Assembly (NCBI GenBank): GCA_002788135.1
Contig: PFQT01000053.1
Coordinates: 1 to 39,862, forward strand
DNA: 39,862 bases
Reading direction: 5' to 3'
Source: Candidatus Yonathbacteria bacterium CG_4_8_14_3_um_filter_46_25
GTDB taxonomy: Bacteria > Patescibacteriota > Minisyncoccia > Phycocordibacterales > UBA1539
Shown here piece after piece: positions 17,146 to 28,300 of this stretch. The first letter of the stretch is position 1. Every line of letters starts with the position of its first letter. The notes beneath the pieces are model-generated. The model did no database searches. It was not told the DNA's origin and worked only from the letters and a program-made list of their open reading frames with translations. Made by a program: the position numbers and the translations under genes.

Positions 17146-17721
17146 TCAAGATAAGATAAGACGAAGCAACATATCTCTCCCCTCTCCCGTTTTTGCGGAA
17201 AACGGCACAATGTCGTAATCGGGAATGCCGGCCGTGATGGACAGTTCTTTTTTTAATCGATAACGGACACTTTGTTTTGCTTTGTCGATTTTGTTTGCCA
17301 CCAGTATAACACGGTGGTGATTCTCACGCAAAATATCGAGCATGTCGCGATCAAGCGGAGTTACGCCGACATTCGCATCAACGATAAGCGCCACCGCGGC
17401 GGGTTTCACTCCCGCGTCAACCAAGTACCAGATCATCATCTTGCGCAATTTTTCACGCTTCTTTTCCGGTATCTTCGCGAACCCATATCCGGGCAGATCG
17501 ACAAAATATCGCTCGCCGTTCACGAGAAAAAAATTGATCTCTTGCGTTTTTCCCGGCGTTGTACTCGCTTTTACCAAAGTTTTTCTGCCGGTAAGAGTAT
17601 TGATGACGCTCGACTTGCCCGCGTTCGAGCGGCCGACAAAGGCGACGTGAGGAATACGCCCCTCCAAGATCGGATCGGTGCCAATGATCCCTTTGACGAA
17701 TTCGGCGGTGGTGATATTCAT
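17146..17721 (-). CDS. engB: Ribosome biogenesis GTP-binding protein YsxC/EngB
   Basis: VAFVGRSNAGKSSVINTLTGRKTLVKASTTPGKTQEINFF; LPGYGFAKIP; VANKIDKAKQS. Confidence 0.95.
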   Translation of the reverse strand: MNITTAEFVKGIIGTDPILEGRIPHVAFVGRSNAGKSSVINTLTGRKTLVKASTTPGKTQEINFFLVNGERYFVDLPGYGFAKIPEKKREKLRKMMIWYLVDAGVKPAAVALIVDANVGVTPLDRDMLDILRENHHRVILVANKIDKAKQSVRYRLKKELSITAGIPDYDIVPFSAKTGEGRDMLLRLILS

Positions 17722-18002
17722 AGCCCCAAAATATTTCGCAGTTCGGCACTCGGCTTCCACGGCGGCTCGAACGTGATCTCGACACGGACATTCTCCGGCG
17801 CAAGTGGCGCAAGTGCTTCCTCAACCGACTCAATGATCTCTCCGCCGAAAGGACAGAGGGGTGACGTGAGCGTCATAACGACTTCGACACCGTCGTCAGT
17901 TTTAATCTCATAGATAAGACCAAGCGTGTAGATATCAATCCCGAGCTCCGGATCTTTTACTGTTTTTAATTTTTCGATAACGTTTTGTTCTTGAATGTTC
18001 AT
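17718..18002 (-). CDS. MIP18/DUF59-family Fe-S assembly protein (SufT-like)
   Basis: VKDPELGIDIYTLGLIYEIK..MTLTSPLCPFGG..VEITFEPPW. Confidence 0.88.
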   Translation of the reverse strand: MNIQEQNVIEKLKTVKDPELGIDIYTLGLIYEIKTDDGVEVVMTLTSPLCPFGGEIIESVEEALAPLAPENVRVEITFEPPWKPSAELRNILGL

Positions 18003-18013
18003 AATATTTTTAG

Positions 18014-18751
18014 TTACTTCGCGGTTACGCGGTCAAACCCATTGGTACGAATCTTGGCAATAAGATCGCTTCCGCCCGACTCAATTATTTCTCCTCCGGC
18101 CATGACATACACCCGATCGGGATCGATATGATCGAGAATATGCACGGAATGAGAAACAAGCACGAAACAGGTCTTTTCTCCGCTCCGAAGAACACGCAAA
18201 GCCGCAAAAACACGCTTCTGCGCATCAATATCCACCCCCGAGTCAATCTCATCAAGGAACGCGAATTTGGGCATCACAAGAGAAAGGAGGAGTGCCTCGA
18301 GCAACTTCTTCTCTCCCCCCGAAAACCCAACATTGACCTCGCGCGCGAGAAGCCCTTCAGCGCCAAACTGCACGGCTTTCTCTTTGAGACCACGATGGAA
18401 TTCCATCGCTGGCACCTTTGTCCCCGTAAACGCCTCATAGGTCGTATGTAAAAAATGTGCGACACCGACGCCATCGATCTCCGGCGCGTGTTGCAGGGAA
18501 AGAAAAATGCCTCGACGCGCTTTCTCCTCGGTCGGCAAAGTAAGAATATCATCGCCGTCGAGCGTGATCGTTCCGCGCTTCACGGAATAGCCCGGGTGCC
18601 CCATGATCGCGTTCAAGAGACTCGACTTGCCCGATCCGTTGCGCCCCATAATAATGTGCGCCTCACCGGAAGCAAGCGAGAGCGACACGTCTTTGACCAC
18701 GGTCTTCCCTTCCGCCGACACTTCGATATTTTTTATTTCAAGCGTTGCCAT
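18014..18751 (-). CDS. sufC: Fe-S cluster assembly ATPase SufC
   Basis: IMGRNGSGKSSLLNAIMGHPGY; FSGGEKKLLEALLLSLVMPKFAFLDEIDSGVDIDA. Confidence 0.95.
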   Translation of the reverse strand: MATLEIKNIEVSAEGKTVVKDVSLSLASGEAHIIMGRNGSGKSSLLNAIMGHPGYSVKRGTITLDGDDILTLPTEEKARRGIFLSLQHAPEIDGVGVAHFLHTTYEAFTGTKVPAMEFHRGLKEKAVQFGAEGLLAREVNVGFSGGEKKLLEALLLSLVMPKFAFLDEIDSGVDIDAQKRVFAALRVLRSGEKTCFVLVSHSVHILDHIDPDRVYVMAGGEIIESGGSDLIAKIRTNGFDRVTAK

Positions 18752-19121
18752 ATTTTTCTTTCAATATGCGTTCAAGCGCCCCATAACCAAGCAGAACGCA
18801 CGCGCTCCGCGAAGGACCGACTTTCCACCCGAGCAGTGTGTAAACATCGCCCGGCGTAAGGAGTCGCACATCCCCGATGTTCGCCCCGGATATCTTTTCC
18901 ACAAGGAGCGATGCGGCGGCGCGTGAGAGCGCGCACCCCTCCCCTTCGAATCCCACGTCGGCAATCACGCCATTGTCATTGAGTTTGAGATAGAGCGTCA
19001 ATTCGTCACCGCAGGTCGTATTGCGCTTTTTACCTTTCAAATCAAAATCGACAAGCGCCCCGTAATGTCGCGGGTTATGGTAGTGATCCAAGATATTTTC
19101 TTTGTAGAGTTCCTCTTCCAT
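18738..19121 (-). CDS. sufU: SufU-like Fe-S scaffold/sulfur carrier
   Basis: ILDHYHNPRHYG; NTTCGDELTLYLK; GEGCALSRAAASLL; SRSACVLLGY. Confidence 0.92.
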   Translation of the reverse strand: MEEELYKENILDHYHNPRHYGALVDFDLKGKKRNTTCGDELTLYLKLNDNGVIADVGFEGEGCALSRAAASLLVEKISGANIGDVRLLTPGDVYTLLGWKVGPSRSACVLLGYGALERILKEKYGNA

Positions 19122-19122
19122 A

Positions 19123-20352
19123 TTATCGTTTTGAAAAAAAATTAACTGCTTCACGAACGGAGGCCGTGAGTATGTCAAGGTCGGTTTTATCATTATAGAG
19201 ATAAAGACTCGCGCGAGTAACCGCCGGCAGAGAAAGACTTTTCACGAGCGGTTCGGCGCAGTGATATCCAGCACGCAAGGCGATGCCGTTTCGCCCCACA
19301 ATCTCGGCAATATCATGCGGATGAATGTCGTCAACCGAGAACGCGATGATGCCCCCGTTCTCGCGCGGATTTCGCTTCCCAACGATTGTAACGCCCAATA
19401 CTCTCTCAATTTCTTCCACAGCGTATAAAAGAAGTCCGCGAACATATTCATGGATACTCTCGACCCCAATCGCGGTGAGATACTCCGCGGCGGCGGCAAG
19501 TCCGATCGCGCCTGCGATATTCTGCGTACCCGGCTCAAATCGCTGGGGCGGCTCGCGCCACACGACATCGCTCTCTCCAACCGACTCGACAATCCCGCCG
19601 CCCATGATGTTCGGTTCAAGTTTCGCCAAGAGATCACGCTTACCATAAAGCACGCCGATGCCGGTCGGCCCGCACATCTTGTGACCGGAAAATACCAAAA
19701 AATCGCAAGCGAGTTCGCGCACATTGACCGGAATATGCCCGACCGCTTCGGTAGCATCAACGATCATGATCGCACCAACCCGATGCGCGAGATCGGCGAT
19801 CAACCGTACGTCGTTGATTGTACCGAGTACATTGCTCACGAGCACGATCGACACAATCTTGACACCATCCGTGATAACACGCTTCGCCTCCTCATAGTCA
19901 AGCCCAAAGTCTTTCATAACGCCGATACGCACCAGTTTCGCACCATTCTTGCGAGCGAGATTCCAAAGCGGCAGGTATGAACTGTGATGCTCCATCATGG
20001 TGGAGACGATCGTGTCACCACTACCGATATCAAGATACTCGGCAAGACCGGCAACAAGCATATTCATTCCCGCGGTCGAGCCGCTCGTGAACACCACTTC
20101 ACTCGCTTGCGCGCCAATAAAGTTCGCGAGAGTCTGCCGTGCGTTTTCAAAGCGCTCGGTTGCCATCTCGGCAATGCCGTATCCACCGCGATGAATATTG
20201 GAGCGATAGCACGTGTAGTATTTTTCCATCGCCGCAAGTACTTGCCGCGGCGTTTGCGAGGTCGCCGCGTTATCGAGGTAGACAAGTTCGGGGTTATTCT
20301 CGAATATCGGAAAATCCTTTTTTATTTTTTTCGTATCAAACACTACGCTCAT
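19123..20352 (-). CDS. sufS: Cysteine desulfurase SufS
   Basis: YLDNAATSQTPRQVL; SGHKMCGPTGIGVLYG; RAGYHCAEPL. Confidence 0.96.
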   Translation of the reverse strand: MSVVFDTKKIKKDFPIFENNPELVYLDNAATSQTPRQVLAAMEKYYTCYRSNIHRGGYGIAEMATERFENARQTLANFIGAQASEVVFTSGSTAGMNMLVAGLAEYLDIGSGDTIVSTMMEHHSSYLPLWNLARKNGAKLVRIGVMKDFGLDYEEAKRVITDGVKIVSIVLVSNVLGTINDVRLIADLAHRVGAIMIVDATEAVGHIPVNVRELACDFLVFSGHKMCGPTGIGVLYGKRDLLAKLEPNIMGGGIVESVGESDVVWREPPQRFEPGTQNIAGAIGLAAAAEYLTAIGVESIHEYVRGLLLYAVEEIERVLGVTIVGKRNPRENGGIIAFSVDDIHPHDIAEIVGRNGIALRAGYHCAEPLVKSLSLPAVTRASLYLYNDKTDLDILTASVREAVNFFSKR

Positions 20353-20361
20353 GGAATGATT

Positions 20362-21729
20362 TTATTTTTCGAGCTCAAACTCGATGAGCTTATTGAGCTC
20401 GAGCGCGTACTCGAGCGGAAGCGCTTTTATGACGGGACCGACGAATCCAGACACAATAAGCTTGATCGCCTCCTCTTCGGTGTATCCTCTGCTTTTGAGA
20501 TAGAAAATTTCTTTCTCGCCGATACGACCGACGCGTGCTTCGTGAGCGACGCTCACTTTGTCATTGTGTGTCTTGACCGCCGGATAGGTATTTGATTGTG
20601 ACTTGTTGTCGAGAATGAGCGAATCGCACACAACGGATGACACCGCGTTCTCGGCGTTCGCCGCAATCTTCACCATTCCCCGATATTCCGCAATCCCGCC
20701 ATCTTTTGAAACGGACTTCGAACGAATGATCGAGGTGGTGTTGGGCGCGCGGTGGTCGGCTTTCGCGCCGACATCCTGTATCTGCCCCGCTCCGGCGAAC
20801 ACGATTCCCGTGCTCTCAGTGCGAGCACTGTCGCCAAGAAGAATGGACGACGGATACAGCATGGTCACCGCCGATCCCATGTTGCCGTTGAGCCATTCGA
20901 TCGAACCGTGCTCATAGACAAGCGCGCGCTTGGTGTTCAAATTGTAGGTGTTGGCCGACCAATTCTCAATGCTTGAGTATTTCATCCGCGCACCCGGAAG
21001 CACAAAGAGCTCGACGCACCCGGCATGCAAAGACGATGCGTTGTAACGCGGCGCCGAACATCCTTCGATATAGTCCACGCTCGACCCTTCGTCGGCGATG
21101 ATAAGCGTGTGCTCGAACTGCCCTGAGCTCGGACGGTTCATGCGGAAATACGCCTGAAGCGGCATCTCAACGTGCACACCCTTCGGAACATAGATGAACG
21201 TTCCCCCGCTCCACACCGCGCCGTGGAGCATCGTGAACTTGTGGTCGCCCGCGGGGACACATTCCGACATAAAATATTTTTTGACAAGCTCGGGGTGTTT
21301 CTTGAGTGCTGTATCCATGTTCTCGAAGATTACCCCTTTGTCGGCAAGTGACTTTTTGAGGCGATGGTACACGACGCCGGAATCATACTGCGCGCCAACA
21401 CCGCCGAGATAATCGCGCTCAGCTTTCGGGATGCCAAGCTTCTCGAATGTTTCTATCACATCTTTGGGCAATTCCTTCCAGTCGTCTGATTCGGCAACAC
21501 CCGGGTCGGCATAGTAGCAGAGATTTGGCAGATCAAGACCGGAGAGGTCGGGGCCGAATTTCGGAAGCGGCGTCTTTTGGTACAAATCAAAGGCCGCGAA
21601 TCGTTTCTCGCGCATCCACTCCGGCTCGCCCTTGTGCTCGGAAATATACTCAACAAGCTCGCGAGAAAGCCCCTTCAACATGCTCGGAGTAAGTTCTTTA
21701 TTGTGCTTTGTGTCCATTGACATATTCAC
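20362..21729 (-). CDS. sufB: Fe-S cluster assembly protein SufB
   Basis: Full-length SufB (455 aa): GTFIYVPKGVHVEMPLQAYFRMN; EGCSAPRYNASSLHAGCVEL; ISRGYTEEEA-like SRGYTEEEAIKLIVSGFV. Confidence 0.95.
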   Translation of the reverse strand: MNMSMDTKHNKELTPSMLKGLSRELVEYISEHKGEPEWMREKRFAAFDLYQKTPLPKFGPDLSGLDLPNLCYYADPGVAESDDWKELPKDVIETFEKLGIPKAERDYLGGVGAQYDSGVVYHRLKKSLADKGVIFENMDTALKKHPELVKKYFMSECVPAGDHKFTMLHGAVWSGGTFIYVPKGVHVEMPLQAYFRMNRPSSGQFEHTLIIADEGSSVDYIEGCSAPRYNASSLHAGCVELFVLPGARMKYSSIENWSANTYNLNTKRALVYEHGSIEWLNGNMGSAVTMLYPSSILLGDSARTESTGIVFAGAGQIQDVGAKADHRAPNTTSIIRSKSVSKDGGIAEYRGMVKIAANAENAVSSVVCDSLILDNKSQSNTYPAVKTHNDKVSVAHEARVGRIGEKEIFYLKSRGYTEEEAIKLIVSGFVGPVIKALPLEYALELNKLIEFELEK

Positions 21730-21769
21730 TTCAATGTTACATTAACTTACACTATTGAATGCGATATGT

Positions 21770-21816
21770 CTATCTCATTCCACTTGGGAGTCGGACTCCC
21801 AAGTGGAATGAGATAG
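21770..21816. repeat. 47-bp perfect palindrome, CACTTGGGAGTC-S-GACTCCCAAGTG family, site 1
   Basis: ctatctcattccacttgggagtc-g-gactcccaagtggaatgagatag. Confidence 0.97.
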
Positions 21817-22120
21817 TGTTGGTTAGTGGTTAATGACCCATATCAGGAATGCCAATGCATTTTACAGTGAACAACAAAGTACTATTTGATATTTAAGATC
21901 AATCCTCTGTTGAGACACCTGCTCATCAGTCAGATCATCATTTACCGTAAGCACCCGATACGCCAGATAGCCGAAAATCCCACCCGCAAGGAAGGTGCTA
22001 TATATTTTCTAAAACATCTCTTTATCTTTTCTTTAACATCGGGTTGATCATTGTTGATCGCTTGGAGGATGAACCTCAAAGAGCGCTGGGCACAGTAACG
22101 ACCAAATTTTGCAGGATATA

Positions 22121-23479
22121 TTAATAATTCCGCAAACGGCGCACTTTGTCATGATGGCGGATTTTTTCGAGTGCCTTTGCTTCGATCTGGCGGATGCGTT
22201 CACGGGTGACTCCGAACTCTTTTCCTACTTCCTCAAGGGTGTGCATCACACCGTCAATGAGTCCGTGGCGAAGCTCCAATATTTTGCGCTCTTTGAGCGA
22301 GAGGTCGTTCAAAATATCCTTGATCTGGTCGGTCAATATTCGTCGAGCCGAATCCTGATCGGGTGAGAGTATTTTATCGTCAGCGATAAATTCTCCGAGA
22401 GTTGATTTGTCCTCGTCATCACCGATCGGCTTCTCGAGAGAAACCGTACCGTGATCAATCTTCGTGATCGTGTGGATCTTCTCGACATCAACTCCCATTT
22501 CAGTCGCGATCTCTTCGGGAAGCGGTTCGCGGCCAAGGTCCTGCGAGAGCCGACGGAACACCTGCTTGTATTTCGCGATCGTCTCCACCATGTGAACTGG
22601 GATACGAATCGTGCGCGATTGGTCGGCAAGCGCACGCGTGATCGCCTGCCGAATCCACCATGTTGCGTACGTTGAGAACTTAAATCCTTTCGTCCATTCA
22701 AACTTATCAACCGCCTTAAAAAGCCCCAGGTTCCCTTCCTGAATAAGGTCAAGGAGTGTCAGGTCAGGACTTCGGCCGACATATTTTTTCGCTATTGAAA
22801 CAACAAGCCGCAAGTTTGCGCGAGCAAGGAGATTGCGCGCCTCTTCATCGCCCGCCTCGATTCGTTGTGCAAACTCACGCTCTTCCTGCGCCGTCAAAAG
22901 CGGATACTGCCCAATTTCGCGCAGATACATCTGGATCGAATCATATGAAGAATCGCGACCACCATAGGTGTATTTCTTCCCCAAAACTTCTTCATCCGCG
23001 GCATCCAAAAGTCCGCCGCTATCGAGGATGTCAATACCGGCATCGGAGAATCTTTCATAGAGAACATCGAGGAAAGTGATATTCTCCTCGATCTTCGGAA
23101 AATGCTTAAGCATCTCGTCATAAGTAATGAATCCGCGTGAGCGCCCCTTTTCAATGAGCACTTTGGAATTTTTTTCAAAATCGTCATGGCCGCGGGGCGC
23201 TTTTTTGCGGGGTGCTTCCTTCGCGGGAACTAGCTTCGCTTTCTCTGACTTAATCACTTTTTTCTTCGCAACGGGAGTTTTCTTTTTTGCGGAAACTGCT
23301 CGCGCGCTTACCGTGCCATTCCTTAGTGGAGAGGTAGTTTTGCGTTTTGTCGTAGACGCGCTCTTTCGCGGGGCGGTCTTCACATGAAGTTTCGACACAC
23401 TGCGAGCGCGAGCTGGTTTCTTTTTAAGCATTGTCTTTTTTACCGCGCTTGATTGCTTTATTTTTGCCTTGGTTGCCAT
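22121..23479 (-). CDS. rpoD: RNA polymerase primary sigma factor with Lys/Ala/Ser-rich N-terminal tail
   Basis: YAQ-type region 2: [48 protein letters not shown]; region 4: [40 protein letters not shown]. Confidence 0.96.
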   Translation of the reverse strand: MATKAKIKQSSAVKKTMLKKKPARARSVSKLHVKTAPRKSASTTKRKTTSPLRNGTVSARAVSAKKKTPVAKKKVIKSEKAKLVPAKEAPRKKAPRGHDDFEKNSKVLIEKGRSRGFITYDEMLKHFPKIEENITFLDVLYERFSDAGIDILDSGGLLDAADEEVLGKKYTYGGRDSSYDSIQMYLREIGQYPLLTAQEEREFAQRIEAGDEEARNLLARANLRLVVSIAKKYVGRSPDLTLLDLIQEGNLGLFKAVDKFEWTKGFKFSTYATWWIRQAITRALADQSRTIRIPVHMVETIAKYKQVFRRLSQDLGREPLPEEIATEMGVDVEKIHTITKIDHGTVSLEKPIGDDEDKSTLGEFIADDKILSPDQDSARRILTDQIKDILNDLSLKERKILELRHGLIDGVMHTLEEVGKEFGVTRERIRQIEAKALEKIRHHDKVRRLRNY

Positions 23480-23533
23480 ACAATGAAAAAGTGAAGGTTA
23501 TATTATATGATATTGATAATTCTCTCCACGACA

Positions 23534-25270
23534 CTACTTCAACGCGTTGATCTTCTTCGAAATATCTTGACACTTCGCGAGCAAAGCGATCGACCGCTCT
23601 TTGTCGTTTTCGTGCTCAGCTTTTTTAAGATCCATCATCGTTTTTGAAAATTCTTCTTTTAACACCTCTTCGCGGAAATAGTGAAGAAGTTCTCTTACTT
23701 CGGCTTCCATATCTTCGGTGCCATCATAATATGCCTCTGCTTCGAATATACGTTCTTTTTGCTCTGTTTCGGCGATACTGGCGATATGCGAGATGTCTTT
23801 TGCGCCGAGGATGATGGCGTATTCGGTTCGCAGATATTTAACGTCAATCGACGGTTTTTTCATCTCATCCTGCCAGAGTATGATCCCGATGATCTTTCGT
23901 TCAACGAGCTCTTTACGGGTGGTGATCGTCGCGAGTATCTCTTGCTCTCGCGCTTTTTTATCCTGCTCATTATTTTTATTTTTCGCTCCGGTGGCGCGGA
24001 TTATTGATTCTTTCTTTTTAAGTTCTTCCCATATCGGATCCTCGGAGGTCATTTGCAACATTCGCGCAACCTCAGAAACGAAATATGCTTGCCGCATTTT
24101 TCCGGAAAGGGCGGCGATGTAGGGCAATACCGTTTCACTGATATTGAGACCAAGCGTGCGTTTATCGTGCCCTTGCGAGCTCAAAAGTTCGAGATAGTAG
24201 TCAATGACGTGCTTCGCGGAACCGACAAGCTCTTTCCAGCGCGCAGAATCATCGAGGATGAGCTCGGCCGGGTCGCGTCCGTCCGGCAAAGTTACGATAT
24301 GTACGTCCATACCGAGCGAAAGCGCGCTGTTAATCCCCCGCGCGGACGCCTTGATACCCGCCGCATCAGGATCGAACGCAAAAACAAGATTGTCGGTAAA
24401 TCGCTTGATAATCTTCAAGTGCCCTTCAGTAAGAGCTGTCCCTGACACCGCGACGGTGTTCTTTGCTCCCGCTTGATGAGACATAAGGAGATCCATCTGA
24501 CCTTCTACAAGAATACATGCGTCTTCACGCTTGATCTCCAAACGCGCTTTATCGAATCCATAGAGCACTCGCGACTTGTCGTAGAGATCGGTCGCCGGTG
24601 TGTTAACATACTTAGCGCCCCGATTCTCTTCTTCTCCGCCGAACAATCTTCCGGAGAAACCGATTACTCTGCCCGAAATGTCCGCGATAGGAAACATGAT
24701 CCTGCCGCGGAACCGATCGTAGTATCCCTTGTCACCTCGTACGACGAGTCCGACTTTCTCCATCTGCGCATCAGAGAATTTCTCTCCTCGCAGAAACGCA
24801 TGAAGCGAGTTCCATGAATCGCGCGCGTATCCGACTCGAAACTCTTTCGCGGTTTTCCCCGAAAGCCCGCGTTTCTTTAAGTAATCAATGGCTTCTTGTT
24901 CTTCTTTGAGACGCGCTTCAAAAAATTGCGTCGCCTTCTCGAGAATGTTGAACTGCAATTCAGCTTCCGTAGCTTTTTTTCGATCGAAGGTTGTTATTTT
25001 GATACCAGCCCGGTCGGCGAGTGTCTTGAGCGCGCCGGCGAAGTCGGTTCCTTCTATCTCTTCTACAAAACTGACAATGTCTCCACCTTTGCCGCATCCG
25101 AAACAGTGGAATGATTGCCGTGAAGGCGACACAAAGAATGAGGGTGTCTTTTCGCTATGGAACGGGCAGCGCGCTTTTAGGTTTGTGCCGGCGCTCTCAA
25201 GCTTGACATATGTGCCGATGACTTCGACGACATCAAGACGTGATTTTATTTGTTCCACTGTAGAAGACAT
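23534..25270 (-). CDS. dnaG: DNA primase
   Basis: CPFHSEKTPSFFVSPSRQSFHCFGCGKGGD zinc motif; TOPRIM VEGQMDLL...FAFDPDAAG. Confidence 0.95.
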   Translation of the reverse strand: MSSTVEQIKSRLDVVEVIGTYVKLESAGTNLKARCPFHSEKTPSFFVSPSRQSFHCFGCGKGGDIVSFVEEIEGTDFAGALKTLADRAGIKITTFDRKKATEAELQFNILEKATQFFEARLKEEQEAIDYLKKRGLSGKTAKEFRVGYARDSWNSLHAFLRGEKFSDAQMEKVGLVVRGDKGYYDRFRGRIMFPIADISGRVIGFSGRLFGGEEENRGAKYVNTPATDLYDKSRVLYGFDKARLEIKREDACILVEGQMDLLMSHQAGAKNTVAVSGTALTEGHLKIIKRFTDNLVFAFDPDAAGIKASARGINSALSLGMDVHIVTLPDGRDPAELILDDSARWKELVGSAKHVIDYYLELLSSQGHDKRTLGLNISETVLPYIAALSGKMRQAYFVSEVARMLQMTSEDPIWEELKKKESIIRATGAKNKNNEQDKKAREQEILATITTRKELVERKIIGIILWQDEMKKPSIDVKYLRTEYAIILGAKDISHIASIAETEQKERIFEAEAYYDGTEDMEAEVRELLHYFREEVLKEEFSKTMMDLKKAEHENDKERSIALLAKCQDISKKINALK

Positions 25271-25371
25271 GAACGAAAAGTTTGCGCGTTACCGACCGCG
25301 CACGCACGCCAAGCGTGCATATCAGATAACTACTCATGCTATTCTCTCGCCCGAACACTGCAAGGCATCGC

Positions 25372-28300
25372 TCATTCCACAGGAGCGCTATCTTTTTCTC
25401 TGTCACTTGCCACCTTCTCTTTTATCCGGGCCCCTGTGCCTACCGGAATGAGTCTGCCTAATATGACATTCTCTTTGAGGCCTCGGAGTTGATCTTCGGT
25501 TCCGCGAATGGCAGTTTCGATGAGTACGCGGGTGGTGTTTTCGAATGAAGCGGCGGAAAGCCAGCTTTTGGTGGTGAGCGCGACGTCGGAAATCCCGAGT
25601 ACAATCGAGATCGCGGTCGCCACTTCTCCTCCTCCCGCTTTTACTTTTTCATTTTCAGCATTGAATACCGATTTGTCGACAACGGACCCGATAATGAATT
25701 TCGTATCCCCCGCTTCTTTTATTCTGACGCGAGCGAACATTTGTCGGACAATGACTTCAATATGTTTTTTACAGATCGATGCTCCCTGCAGTTCATATAT
25801 GCGATTCACTTCGTTAAGAATATAATCTTGGGTCGCGTCTTTCGTGCTATATTTGAAGAGTTCTGAAATATCAGCCGAACCGTCGGTTAGAATGTCGCCT
25901 TTCTTCACCGTATCGCCAACCTTGACGCGCGACATCCTTTTGAGAGGAACGATGTATTCCACGCGCTCCTTTCCTTTTGTTTTTGTTGCCGGATCAGCAA
26001 GGACAATGATTTTTTTGCCATCCATTGAATTTTCAACCTCGATGACCTCGCCATCGGAAACATTGATGACTGCCGCGCTCTTGGGGATTTTGCGTTCGAA
26101 TATCTCCTCAACGCGAGGAAGACCCTGCGTAATGTCTCCTCCGACGGACGCGATGCCTCCAGCATGAAACGTTCTCATGGTCAACTGAGTGCCCGGTTCT
26201 CCAATCGCCTGCGCCGCGACAATACCGACCGCTTCTCCAAGTTTAACAAGTTTGTTTCTTCCGGGATCGACACCGTAACATTTCTGGCAAACACCGTACA
26301 AAGTTTTACAGGTAAGCGGAGAACGGACGAACGCTTCGGTAACACCAGCCTCTTCCGCCTTGATCGCGTCCTTTTTTGAAACAATCGCTCCTTTTTTAAA
26401 CAAAACTTTTCCATCGACGCCAACAACGTCTTTCGCCAAAATTCTTCCGCGCAAATTCTTTGAAATCGGCGTTTCGAATCCGGCAAGATTTTGCTTCGTG
26501 ACACGCTTTCCTTCTTTTTCTCCGCAGTCTTCCTCAGTAATGATCGCGTCCTGTGCGACATCAACCAAACGCCTGGTAAGATATCCTGCCTTTGCGGTCT
26601 TGAGGGCGGTGTCGGCAAGACCTTTTCTCGAACCATGTGTCGTAACGAAATATTCTATCGGAGAAAGACCTTCTTTTGCCGACGGAATAATCGGAAAATC
26701 AATCGTTCTTCCCGCCGTATTGACGATAAGTCCTTTCATTCCGGCCATCTGGACAATCTGCGAGATCGATCCGCGCGCGCCAGAATGAAGCATGTCGCTC
26801 ACCGGCCCGTCTTTGGCAAGCGTTCCCGGGATGACGCGCTCTATCAAGTCGCGTGTTTCCTGCCAAACTGAAATGACCTTTCTGAAGCGTTCTTCATTTG
26901 CGAGCAATCCTTCATCGTATTGATCTTGTATCACCGCAATCTTCTTTCGCGCCCCTTCGATGATCCCTTTCTTCTCCGCAGGAACCTGAACCTCGTCAAT
27001 ACCCCAAGTGATCCCCGACTGAGTAACATATTTATAACCGAACGCTTTTATCTTATCGAGTATTTTTGGTGTTCCCTCCATGCCATAGCGTTCAATGATA
27101 TCTTCAACGATCTCTCCAAGTCCTCGTTTGTTCACCTCTTTGTTGATATAGGCAAAGTCGCTCGGTAAAACGCTATTGAAAAGAAGTCTTCCGACGGAGG
27201 TTTCAAAAAGTTTGCTTTCGTACGCGCCATATTTCGGACTATCGGTCGGCATCACCTTGATCTTTGATCGGAATCCGACCAGTCCAAAGTCATATGCCAT
27301 AATGGCGCTATTGGGATTGGGAAATACTTTCCCCTCGCCAACTTCGCCGTCAATCACTTTCGTCATCCAGTAACAACCGAGTACGATATCAAGTTCCGGA
27401 TTGACGATCGGATCTCCGTTTCCCGGTCCCAAAAGATTCTGATTGGATGCCATAAGGTCACGCGCTTCCTGTTGCGCTTCATCGGAGAGCGGAACATGCA
27501 CCGCCATCTGGTCTCCGTCAAAATCGGCGTTGAACGCGCGACAAACAAGCGGGTGCACCATAATCGCGTTTCCTTCGATTAAGATTGGATTGAATGCTTG
27601 AATACCCAAACGGTGAAGAGTCGGAGCGCGGTTTAAAAGAACAAATTTATTCTTTATCACCTCCTCGAGGATTGCCCATACGTCGGGGTGTCCGTCGTCG
27701 ATAATCCTTCCCGCTCCCCGTATATTGAAAGCGAGTTCCCGTTCAAGTATTTTTGATATCACGAACGGGCGGAAAAGTTCAAGCGCCATGTGCTTAGGGA
27801 GCCCGCACTGATTGAGCTTAAGATCGGGACCGACGACGATAACCGATCGTCCCGAATAGTCGACGCGCTTGCCGAGAAGGTTTTGTCTGAAAAGTCCTTG
27901 TTTCCCTTTGAGAGTGTCGGCGATCGACTTGAGTGCTCTTTTTTGCGATTGACTTACCGCCGCCGTTTGGATGCGCCGGATCGAATTATCGATAAGCGAG
28001 TCGACCGCTTCCTGCAAGATCCTTTTCTCATTGCGCAAGATCACTTCCGGTGCGCCTATTTCTTTTAACTTTTTAAGTCGGTTATTACGGTTTATGACTC
28101 GTCGATACAGATCGTTGACATCGGAGGTCGCATGCCGTCCGCCCTCAAGAGCCACCATTGGTCGAAGCGCCGGCGGCGTCACCGGAATCATGGTAAGAAA
28201 CATCCACTCGGGCATGACACCGGAGATAATAAGCGATTTTATCAACCCCAAACGTTTTCTCAATTTTGTCTTTTCAGCCGTTTTTGCTTTTTCCAATCTT

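Noticed and set aside
21770-21816. Interpretation of the palindrome as an ordinary intrinsic terminator
   Set aside because: No following T-run on either strand, one-base centre, and location upstream of sufB rather than after a stop codon.
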